A stretch of DNA of 64,000 nt, from positions 4,218,501-4,282,500 of the forward strand of contig OY979720.1 in NCBI GenBank assembly GCA_963855995.1, in the 5' to 3' direction. A program made the translations under genes and the position numbers. Of the stretch, positions 23,150 to 32,408 are shown piece by piece. This DNA comes from Muricea muricata (lineage: Eukaryota > Cnidaria > Anthozoa > Malacalcyonacea > Plexauridae). Every line of letters begins with the position of its first letter. Position 1 is the first letter of the stretch. The notes under the pieces were generated by a model. That model was not told where the DNA came from and searched no databases. It saw nothing but the letters and a program-made list of their open reading frames with translations.

Positions 23150-23615
23150 CACTCGCCTCTGTTGAGACTTCACATTTAACGACTTCTTGATTGCCTGTGG
23201 CAAGAACAGTCAGGCACGAAAGTCCATGTAAACAAGTCCTTAATTGACCTTTTAACGAGTACTAAACTAGAGAAGTTTCTCTGAGGAGTAACGAGAATGG
23301 TCTTGTTCCAAAGTTTCACTATACGGTTGAAATAAGATGACTGAAAGGTGCTGGTACGACAATATGATGTTTTCAGTGTTCTCAAATTACTTGACCTGGT
23401 CCGTCGATTATTGACAAAAGAGGCAAAGTTGGAAATGTCTATGCCAATGTGTCCATGCAATGCCTTATAAAAGTATGTTAAGTCTTTTAACTCTCTATCA
23501 TAGCAAAGTGGTAGAAGATCTAATGCAACTAATCGATCCTTGTACTCCTGCTGTCCCTTGCGTTGTTGTAATATCCATCTTGTTGCTCTTCTAGTTTCGA
23601 CTTTGAGTTTGAGAG
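23150..23615 (-). pseudogene. 5'-truncated LINE: reverse transcriptase C-terminal end
   Basis: One minus-strand frame (about 23615 to 23176) encodes a typical end of a non-LTR reverse transcriptase ORF: RRATRWILQQRKGQQEYKDR, then LDLLPLCYDRELKDLTYFYK, ALHGHIGIDI, an RTRSS stretch and YFNRIVKLWN. The catalytic palm is absent, so it is a 5'-truncated, inactive copy. The junction with the transposase relic is near 23620. Downstream come about 120 bp of 3' sequence and then the pentanucleotide array. Confidence 0.75.
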
Positions 23616-23629
23616 AAATACTGTGTTAG

Positions 23630-24312
23630 CGTACATAATTCCGTCTGCTTCACACAACAGATTGAGCGAGATATTTGGGCGTCTGCATGTTTCGGAATAT
23701 TTCTACACAAGGTGTTCCAATACGCGAGTGGCCGTAATTGGGATTTGCTACGCCGGGAAGTTTTAAGCCTGACTTAAATTTCAGCTCGCGCGGGTCTACA
23801 GTTGAAATGTAGTCGAGAAATGCCTGACAGTATTCAATATTTTGTTCCGTGAATTTCTCGGCAGCAGGTCTAATCATTCGCTTCCACGACCATTTTCCGT
23901 CATTCATGTAATTTCTAACAGCCCTGTTCAAAGTTTCTTCACTGATCTCGCCCGGAATAAAACAAAGTTCGGTTACTTCGTTCAAAAGTTCGCCCGATGT
24001 CATTGATAGCCTATCCATCTTCAGAAGTTTTATGAGTTGCATATCTTCTGGTTTTAGTCTAACGCCACTCGCACAAGATTCATGACGCTTTACCTCGCCA
24101 GACTCACAAAACCTCTTCCAGACTTTTTGAATCGTTTCCACCGAAAGTTTTAATTTAGAGGATACAGCACTGTAGCTTCCTTGAAAAAATCCTGCCGCCG
24201 GGTCGCCTCCCATTTCAACTATTTGGTCAATAACGAGGGATCTTAAATCATCATTAATTGCCTCTCCGCGGATATAAGTTCGTCCGAGCTTACTAACTTC
24301 ACTCATTTTCAC
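23630..24312 (-). pseudogene. Defective Tc1/IS630-type transposase
   Basis: A 220-residue frame with a paired-like helix-turn-helix at about residues 10-75 (KLGRTYIRGEAINDDLRSLV, later SKLKLSVETIQKVWKRF), a second HTH (EISEETLNRAVRNYM), and the start of the DDE domain (CQAFLDYISTVDPRELKF). As far as I recall the family, the first catalytic Asp lies in an FDEAG-like motif. Here the sequence jumps from LKFK to SGLKLPGVANPNYGH, so a small deletion removed it. A frameshift follows near 23665 (NLLCEADGIMYANTV resumes in another frame) and the rest is cut off by the LINE. Dead element. Confidence 0.75.
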
Positions 24313-25130
24313 TAGCCGTGCCGACTATGCCAAAAGTATGAAAGTGCACGATTTTGGGCGGGGCCGTCAATGTTTTTGGGCGTGGCGATGATGCGTTATT
24401 TTTCAGCGTTTCGACACCTCGGTGAGATCCGTAATATTAACCCAATGTATGTGTCATGTGTGTCAAAACAACTGGTCATTGTAAGAAGGCGTCTAAATAA
24501 AAGCCTATGCAAGATTTCTAGTAGCTCTGTGGCCCAATGAACATTAATTTATATTTGTAATATATATTAAAATATGTGTATTGCGGTAGAACAAAAATAA
24601 AAATATACAAGTTACAACGAGCGGATAATAGCGCTCTATTGTCTCCTTCACTTGTTCTTAAATTCTCACACTACTCAAACGTATTGTTTATCAGCAGTGT
24701 TTGTGTAAAATGTAAGAATCATTTGTTGACAGAATGTCGTGAGAACATAGTCAACGTATTTGTATTGCAGACTGCAATCCAGGCCATAAAAAAAGAGAAA
24801 ACGCTTACCTTTAAGAAATAGGCTTCATCTCTCATTCATTTTCGCGCAAGTTTCACACAATTGCGTCTGCGCTAATTTTTAGCACAGATTGATAATGCGT
24901 ACTTCATTTTCTTGTAATATAGAGGACGTTGTAATTGACTCATGGTTTATCGTACTTGAGCACGTCAGGCATTTTGGGGGGTTTGTGTATCCAGTTTACA
25001 GAATAATCTTTAAATGATTCAACATTAGTTGACAACGGTGAATTACTATTTTAGTCTTTCACTGACATATAGATAGATTGATAGATAGATATTTTTGGCG
25101 CCAAAAGACGCGCTAATATTAAAACAGTCC
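24313..25130. other. Interior of the foldback-like element, no intact gene
   Basis: AT-rich DNA between the transposase start and the right minisatellite. The 81-residue open frame at 24576-24821 is unrecognised. A short ATAGATAG repeat lies at about 25070-25092. Confidence 0.4.
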
Positions 25131-25363
25131 GCTTTGTCCGCGTTGTCCGTGTCCGCGTTGTCCGTGTCCACGTTGTCCGTGTCCGCGTTGTCCGTGTCCG
25201 CGTTGCCCGTGTCCGTGTTGTCCGTGTCCGCGTTGTCCGTATCCGCGTTGTCCGTGTCCGTGCTGTCCGTGTCCGCGTTGTCCGTATCCGCGTTGTCCGT
25301 GTCCGTGCTGTCCGTGTCCGCGTTGTCCGTGTCCGCGTTGTCCGTGTCCGTGTTTTCCAGATA
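25131..25363. repeat. 15-bp minisatellite, right arm
   Basis: About 15 copies of GTCCGCGTTGTCCGT, with variants GTCCGTGCTGTCC and GTCCGTATCC: the inverse complement of the left-arm unit. Confidence 0.9.
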
Positions 25364-25396
25364 ACCGCTAATACGCCTCATTTCATGATATTACTT

Positions 25397-25610
25397 TGTA
25401 GTATTATGGTTGTCGAAATTGGAGCGACGGCTGCGACTACACTTCTAAAGGCAGGTATTCCGGATAAAATGGCACTGCAAAGGACGGGTCATCGTACTTT
25501 AGAAAGCTTGCGAGAATACCAGTCACAGGATATAAACGACACGAAACGTGTATCGGATGCACTGAGTTCCACGCGCGCTGATAATGCTGAGATTTGCGAG
25601 AAACAGCAAA
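25397..25610 (+). pseudogene. Tyrosine-recombinase C-terminal fragment (Crypton-like)
   Basis: The frame just beyond the foldback right end encodes GATAATTLLKAGIPDKMALQ and then RTGHRTLESLREYQ. This matches the end of tyrosine recombinases of the Crypton/DUF3504 type: the conserved GHRS-like motif followed by the nucleophilic Tyr in LREYQ. Upstream catalytic residues (the first Arg, and the His of the HxxR box) are missing because the frame starts at the element boundary. It ends in polar sequence. It is a relic, not a working recombinase. Confidence 0.55.
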
Positions 25611-25807
25611 TTTGTGTGGCCATAGTAATAATATCGAAGACATTAGTTCCATGTTTGATGAATTTGATGTAAGTGATATTGAGTTGATTCAGGCATTGGA
25701 GTCTTACGAGACTAGTGTGCAAACTGAAGGAAGAAGTTCGTCAAGTGCTAACCTTGATTTTAATGGATTTTTTCGAATTGTATTATTGGCACGTTAAACT
25801 TGTGTAT

Positions 25808-26041
25808 TAATAACAAATGAGGCATCTGTAGTTTAATAACAAATAAGGCATCTGTAGTTTAATAACAAATAAGGCATCTGTAGTTTAATAACAAATAAGG
25901 CATCTGTAGTTTAATAACAAATAAGGCATCTGTAGTTTAATAACAAATAAGGCATCTGTAGTTTAATAACAAATAAGGCATCTGTAGTTTAATAACAAAT
26001 AAGGCATCTGTAGTTTAATAACAAATAAGGCATCTGTAGTT
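25808..26041. repeat. 26-bp tandem repeat, nine copies
   Basis: Nine nearly identical copies of AATAACAAATAAGGCATCTG followed by TAGTTT. Located about 200 bp after the recombinase relic. Confidence 0.95.
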
Positions 26042-26861
26042 TGAAGTAAAAGTTTGTGTGTTGTTCAAAGTGTGTGTTTTCTTTTGCTTTTATTAATTGC
26101 TAGGTGAGAATAGGTTAATACTACCTCGCATGACGTTATTCAAGGTTGTATTAGTTCTAATACGACTGCTAGATTGTATAAATGAATTTTAATGAGGTAA
26201 ATTTATTGATTAATTCAACCTGAAAAGACAAAAGAAATTGAGACAACCATGATATTACTGTAGTTATCATATAATGTAATTGTCAAGTTGAATGAATAGT
26301 TCTGCAGTAGCTACGTGAATGAATAAATTACAATGATAAAAGTGTAGTGGGGGGATCTAAAGTGGTCTGAAAGAAGGCGATACTGCCCTAAAAGCGTACT
26401 CGGGAAAGGAAGGGGGGGGGGGGTTAAACATGCAGGGGGAATTTGCCTGGAGTAAAGAAAGGGAACATTTCATGTAATTAAACCAATGTCCGAAGTGCAA
26501 GAAATGCCATAAAAGGCAGTTCTTTGGGTCATGTAAATACTCGTTGAGTTGTGTCAACGGTTCTCTTCCGGTCCTGCTAGATTCAAGAAGATGAGATGAG
26601 ATTTCAACGTGTTACTCGTATAATGATTTATTTACGAAGCAAAAAATAATTTTTTATTGCGAGAATGAATAGTTTTTACCATTATTTTTCACTCAAATGA
26701 TTCTCTAATCTCTTTACTTCTAGTTTACTTACTTATTTCGCAAATGAAACGCCTGTAAGGGTGTCTTTTGTAATTTTTTTATTTGCATCCTGACGAGCAA
26801 GGAAAGACCCGTTCGAGTTTTCATGGGCAAACGTCTTTCCCTCCGTGGCCGAGAGGTAAAG

Positions 26862-27001
26862 GCCGTTTTCCCCTTCAATCGTATCGTAGCGAAACGTACC
26901 GTATTTCATTGTTTCGTGAACACTCAGGCACAACTAATGATATGGGACACAATAGAATACGCTACGTTTCGCTACGGTACGGTTGAAGTGGAAAACGGGG
27001 C
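26862..27001. mobile_element. MITE, family A copy 2, inside the left arm
   Basis: 140 bp with inverted ends GCCCCGTTTTCCACTTCAA (right end, inverse) and GCCGTTTTCCCCTTCAATCG (left end), and the CGTATCGTAGCG core shared with 4514-4637. The right arm has an uninterrupted equivalent site near 30591-30602 (GAGGTAAAAAGGTGATTG on the minus strand). This insertion therefore postdates the inverted duplication. Confidence 0.85.
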
Positions 27002-27063
27002 TTAAAGGTGATTGTCGTTCGAATTGGCCACACCGTTTGATTTTGATGTTCGACTTTGATTTT

Positions 27064-27131
27064 GGGCGGATCGAGGACCGTTCAAGTCCAACTGAGGGTT
27101 GGTTCAGTTGGAATCAACGGTCTCCGATCCA
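27064..27131. repeat. Imperfect palindrome in the left arm
   Basis: GGGCGGATCGAGGACCGTTC...TCCAACTGA is mirrored by TCAGTTGGAATCAACGGTC...GATCCACCC. The corresponding palindrome is at about 30478-30550 in the right arm. Confidence 0.8.
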
Positions 27132-28160
27132 CCCAAAACTCAGGTCAAAGATGGACAGTTGAGTTCAGGAAAACACTATTGGCAGTACGCAAGCCAAGGA
27201 AGCGAATGTTATTTAACTAGTGTTTTAAACTAAATTTCCCTAATCGCCTTTTTTCTCTTTGTTCAGAAGGCAAGTTGTCTTCCTCGAGAAATATTAGCGA
27301 CGAGAAGACTTCAAGGCACCACTAAATCACCTGGTACTAGTTGTTCAAATCCGGTTAGCTTTAATGGGTTAACATAAAATTTCTTTCCAAACTTTCCAGT
27401 AGCTTGTTGATAGTATTGCGAGATATTTCTTAAGAAATCTTCTCTGGAGCAATAGTGGTTTTGGTTTGTAAAGCTTTAAAATAAACGGATATGTAGGAAT
27501 ACAGAAACTGAAACATTAGGTTAAATTTTAACCCATGCAGGGTTAGTGCTAACCCAGCTTTGAAAAACTGGCCCAGACTTTAAAATTACAATTTAGTTGT
27601 TTAGCTGACTAAACCAACACACTGTGTTAATTGTATATGGCTGACTTCTTCTCTAAGCTTACAGTACAAGCATGGATGCGCAATGATGCGCAAACACTTT
27701 AAAACCTTTAAGGCAAGTGTTTTCTTTCAGGAAAGAGTAAGAGACGAGAACACTTACTAGATCAAAGCCGTGTAGTCAGTCATATTCGGTTATGTTCGGT
27801 TTATGGCGAGGTCTTTGCAAGAAGAAAAGTCGAAGTTTGCATAATTGCTATTGACTTTTCGTCAGTCGAGCTTTATATGCCATTGCGTTCAGTGTCCTTG
27901 ATATAGGAGTCATGTATTTATGGCCTTGGGTTTAATTCCCAAACACTGGATGGCAGTCTTTTGCTCTTTCAAATAATGAGATCTCATTACAAGATGCCAC
28001 GGCGTTATTGCTTTGCCTACTCACCATGTCACACTGTGACCATGCAAACACATAGCATATTCTATCAGCCTCACTCAGAACGCTGCCGATCCAGGCTCTG
28101 CCATTTTGATGGTACATTATCAACGGTTTTTCATGGTTGCTATTAAAAATTGCCGACATT

Positions 28161-28769
28161 GGTGAGGCCCTGTTAGGGGGGTCTTGAATATACCTTATAC
28201 CTATTATTAAGAGGTCATTTATACCTTATACCTAAAATGGCAGACACATTTATACCCAAAAGTACCCCAGCAACTCTTGTTTTCTTTTAGTTGCGTTGTA
28301 CACTATTTCACCCCTTGCAAAAGCATTTACCGGGCTGTTTTCATTCTTTGGACATCACCTGTGACACCTGTGAATTTAGAGAGTCATTTTGCTCGAAGTT
28401 TCTGGAGTAGAAGCGAGAATGTGACAGTTTAAATGCAACTATAATACGAAAAGCGTGTAGCAGTAACACTTACTTTTAGCAGATTTTATATTCTCACAAA
28501 TACCGCCGTGGAACTTCAGCTCTGCAAATTCAGGTTGAGGCTGTCGAGATATTAGAAGCGATCAGTATTGGTAACTATTGACAAATAAATGCTCCCAAAT
28601 GCCTTGAGTAGCCGACACAAAATATCTTGTGGTCAGTTTTTGTTATACCTAAAAGTATAACGCCAGTGATCATTTATACATTATACCCAAAAGTTTATCG
28701 TTATTTATACTTTATAACTAAAATACTTTGGGTAAATATACCTTATACCTAAAACCCCTAACAGGGCCT
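28161..28769. mobile_element. 610-bp TIR element copy 1, 6-bp target duplication
   Basis: Ends GAGGCCCTGTTAGGGG and CCCCTAACAGGGCCTC. Flanked by a perfect ATTGGT on each side. The interior contains repeated CTTATACCTAAAA and AAAGTATAACGCC motifs and no open frame. About 95 percent identical by eye to copy 2. Confidence 0.85.
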
Positions 28770-29111
28770 CATTGGTAACGTTGCAGCTCGGAATTGTAAG
28801 ACAACCTGCGGCGATGCAGTTCTCTGGCGTTATAACCTGGCTACTACCTGTAAAATGCGTGATTCTATATAAGCTACGAGCGCCAAGCTTTCTTACTGAT
28901 AGGAAACTATTGATTCTACCATTGACTCAAGGTGCTCACCACTAACAGAAACGTTTGAGACTGACAGCTTGTACATAACGCATTTTGCAGGTTATCAGAA
29001 GAAAACTGCAGAGTAAACTAAATGCATGTCGTTGTCGTCAAACCAAGCTGTTACTGCTCAAGAAAATACTTGTTCCCTGTTAACGAGAAAGCTTAATTGG
29101 CGCTCGTAGCT
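28770..29111. other. Loop centre between the two TIR elements
   Basis: Non-coding. It contains an inverted pair AAGCTACGAGCGCCAAGCTT (28869) / GCTTAATTGGCGCTCGTAGC (29090), so this part can also form a hairpin. Confidence 0.5.
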
Positions 29112-29727
29112 TGAGGCCCTGTTAGGGGGGGGGGGGGGGTCTTGAATATACCTTATACCTATTATTAAGAGGTCATTTATACCTTATACCTAAAATGGCG
29201 GACACATTTACACCCAAAAGTACCCCAGCAACTCTTGTTTTCTTTTAGTTGCGTTGTACACTATTTCACCCCTTGCAAAAGCATTTACTGGGCTGTTTTC
29301 ATTCTTTGGACATCACCTGTGACACCTGTGAATTTAGAGAGTCATTTTGCTCGAAGTTTCCAGTGTAGAAGCCAGAATGTGACAGTTTAAGTGCAACTAT
29401 AATCCGAAAAGCGTGTAGCAGTAACACTTACTTTTAGCAGATTTTATATTCTCACAAATACCGCCGTGGAACTTCAACTCTGCAAATTCAGGTTGAGGCT
29501 GTCGAGATATTAAAAGCGATCAGTATTGGTAACTATTGACAAATAAATGCTCCCAAATGCCTCGAATAGCTGACACAAAATGTCTTGTGGTCAGTTTTTG
29601 TTATACCTAAAAGTATAACGCCAGTGATCATTTATAATTTTACCCAAATGTCTATCGTTCTTTATACTTAATAACTAAAATACTTTGGGTAAACATACCT
29701 TATACCTAAAACCCCTAACAGGGCCTC
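29112..29727. mobile_element. 610-bp TIR element copy 2, 6-bp target duplication
   Basis: Same ends and interior as copy 1, in the same orientation, with a longer G run after GCCCTGTTAG. Flanked by TAGCTT on each side, different from copy 1, so the two are independent insertions rather than products of the inverted duplication. Confidence 0.85.
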
Positions 29728-30963
29728 TAGCTTACATATAACCACGCATTTTACAGATTATAACCAGGTTAGAGCACAAGAAATCTTGTTGTAATGTTAT
29801 CTCATTACTTGAAAGAGCTGAAGACTGCCATTCAGTGTTTGAGAATTAAACCCAAGGCCATAAATACATGACTCCTATATCAAGGACACTGAACGCAATG
29901 GCATAGAAAGCTTGACCAAGAAAGAAACGAGCGATGGAAAGTCGATACTAATTATGCAAACTTAGACTTTCCTTCATGCAAAGACTTTGCCATAAAAGAT
30001 CGCTAAACATAGCTGAGCAACTCAAAACATAACTACACGGCATTTATTTAGTGAGTGTTGTCGTCTTTCACTCTTTCCTGAAAGAAAACACTTGTTTTGA
30101 AGGCTTTAAAGTGTTTGCGCATCCATGCTTGTACCGTAAGCTTTGGGAAGAAGTCAGCCATATATACAGGTACAGTGTAGTGGTTTAGCTAACTAAACCA
30201 CTACACTGTTGTTTTATAGTGTGGTGGTTTAGTGGTGCCTTGAAGTCTTCTCGTCGCTATTTCTCGAGGAAGACAACTTGTCTTCTTGACCGAAGAGAAA
30301 TAACGGCGAGAAGTCTTCAACGCACCAACCCTACAGGCCTGTCCCCAACAGTCAAGTTAAGGAAATTTGCTTAAATATTGGTTAAAAACACTAGGTAAAA
30401 CAACATTTGCCTCCTTGGTCTCGCGGTACTGCCTAGTGTTTTCCTGAACTCCACCAGCCAGCTTTGACTTGAGTTTTGGGTGGATCGGGAACCGGTGAAG
30501 TCCAACTGAACCAACACTCAGTTGGACTTGAACGGTCCCCGATCCGTCCAAAATCAAAGTCAAACGATGTAGGCAATTCAGAAGACAATCACCTTTTTAC
30601 CTCTCAGCCACGGAGGGAAAGATGTTTGCCAATGAAAACTCGAACGGGTCTTTCCTTGCTCATCAGGATGCAAATAAAAAAAATTACAAAAAACGCCTCT
30701 TAGAGGTGTTTCTTTTGCGAAATAAGTAAGTAAACTAGAAGTAAAGAGATTAGAGAATCATTTGAGTAAAAAATAATGGCAAAAACTTTTCATTCTTGCA
30801 ATAAAATCTTACTTTAAGCTTCGTACAAAGATCATTAAACATTATACATACGGGTATTTGCTGGCGGACAATGGTCATCTGACGTCATTTGCTTATGGAA
30901 CTCGAAGAAGAAGCTTCGACTTTTATGTCTGCCTGAGGAACAATTTAAAAGTCTTCAAATGCC

Positions 30964-31560
30964 TTGTACACTTTCTTCAAAGTCTTCAAAATGCCAATTG
31001 ATTCAATTTCCAAGATACAGGGGAGACATCACGAGCAAATTCGAGCTAAAACGATGAAGAAATGGAGAAGAAATTGCGAAGCAAATCATAACGTTGTCGA
31101 AACAAGTCAGAATCAAAATGGCGTCATCGTCTTCTCCAATCTAAAGATGCAACAAAAATCGCCAAAGTATGGTTGGAAATTGATAATATTGGATTTTTAT
31201 TCAACATGCAATTCCATCCTATGCATTCTGTAGTCATTAAAACTTATCTTGTCTGATCTACATGACTGCAGCAGGACCGTAAGAGAACAGTTCGAAATAG
31301 AACACCGTTGACAGGATTGAAAGAGAACCTTTTTGAGGTAAACAAATTTTTAACTAAAGTCTTCGTCATTTAGCTCTACAATTGATAAATTTTGTTCAAG
31401 AAAATAAAGTATTTGCCGCCATTTTAAATATTTCTACTTTTCATATTTACATATTGAACTCTACATTATAGATATTCCAGAGATATTGTCAGACACCACT
31501 ACATGATAACTGTGACGCGCAATTCCGCAGCCAAATAGCACTTTCAAAAGGACTTAGTGG
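30964..31560 (+). other. Open frames and exon-like segments in the extra 1 kb of the right arm
   Basis: An 89-residue frame (internal start MPIDSISKIQGRHHEQ, then AKTMKKWRRNC) is followed by two splice-bounded stretches: about 31274-31337 (QDRKRTVRNRTPLTGLKENL) and 31472-31560 (IFQRYCQTPLHDNCDAQ...). The second and third join in phase; the first does not. This block is missing from the left arm. It could be a relic of the element's own gene or a captured host fragment. No family recognised. Confidence 0.25.
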
Positions 31561-32213
31561 TAAGAGAACCAAATATTTCAATATACTTACTATCATTGCA
31601 ACTTCTATATTATCCGATTAGAAATTTAGAAATTTACCGGAATAATTAATGAAGTCCTCTGTCTTCCTTAAACTTTTTTTTTACACCCACCATATGGGGG
31701 TTAATAGAGAGTTTATGATGATGAATTATCATGTATCAAGTGCTGTATCAATAGTTTTATAGTGTTATAAACTTACTTTAATTTTTCCTTTCTTTTTTCG
31801 TTTTGTTGAAAACCTCTTCTGCACTATATACAAGAAACATAGAAATTCAGATTTCCAGTTCAAATTGAAAAGCCATTCCGAGCTAGGGTAAACTCAACGA
31901 GTATTTACGTGACCTTTGCACTGCTTTCATTGGAATTTTAAGTCTAAATTTCTTGATTCTTGCACTTCAGGTTTGGTTTCGACATGAAATATCCTTTTCC
32001 CTCCCCGAGTACCCTTTTAGGGTAGTGTCCCCTTCTTTTAGGCCACTTCAATCTTTATCCTCCCAACTACCCCTTATCCTCTTACCTTTTATCCTCTCCC
32101 ACTACCCTTTCATCATTGCAATTTACTCATTAAACCTAGTTGCTGCAAAATTATTTATTCAGCTTGACAATTATATGACAACTACAGTGACACGCACTTT
32201 TATTCATCTTTTT

Positions 32214-32408
32214 TTTAATCCACTTCGTCGTTAAGAGCCTTAGTTAAGTACCCAGGTTCCGTTGATTGCTGATATTTTACAATTCCAACTGCCCTGCCAA
32301 CATTCACAAACCCGGAATAAACCCTTACATGGCTGTCACGAGTCCGAAATGGGCATTGACGCACGACCTCAGAGGTGACAGGCGCTTGCTCTAACGATTG
32401 CGCCACTT
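32214..32408 (-). repeat. tRNA-derived SINE-like fragment
   Basis: On the minus strand, AGTGGCGCAATCGTTAGAGC at the 5' end resembles a tRNA D-arm/A-box. Next come GAGGTCGTGCGTCAATGCCC in the B-box position and a tail containing GGAACCTGGGTACTTAAC. No acceptor stem or clean B box remains, so it is a SINE relic rather than a tRNA gene. Confidence 0.5.

Larger units (their letters stand above)
21734..25396. mobile_element. Foldback-like element with inverted 15-bp minisatellite arms
   Basis: The outer ends are inverted: AAGTAATATCATGAAATGAG at 21734 and its complement ending at 25396. Further in, GCTAATACG and GGTTATCTGGAAAACACGG are mirrored by CCAGATAACCGCTAATACGC. Arrays of a 15-bp unit then run in opposite orientation (21822-22010 and about 25131-25363). 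The left arm has about 50 extra bases. The interior is composite: an (ACAAC)n tract, a LINE 3' fragment and a dead Tc1-type transposase. Drosophila Foldback elements have such tandem-repeat arms; assignment here is by analogy. Confidence 0.65.
26256..32190. mobile_element. Large inverted duplication / foldback element, about 5.9 kb
   Basis: The left arm (26256-27984) and right arm (about 29796-32190) are imperfect inverse copies. Matches include ACTGTAGTTRTCATATAAT at the outer ends, TACTCGTTGAGTT, the GACGAGCAAGGAAAGACCC block (26790 versus 30640), the CAGGAAAACACT and TCGAGGAAGACAACTTG blocks, and AAACACTGGATGGCAGTCTT (27940) versus its inverse at 29830. The right arm carries about 1 kb (30840-31870) absent from the left. 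The loop (27985-29795) contains two 610-bp TIR elements. No transposase was recognised. Confidence 0.75.

Noticed and set aside
22203..23203. Open frames of 206-293 residues made of TQHN or LCCVV repeats
   Set aside because: They are translations of the (ACAAC)n array; a 5-bp unit without stops is open in all six frames.
25046..25381. Frame encoding repeated NADTD units
   Set aside because: Translation of the inverted minisatellite arm.
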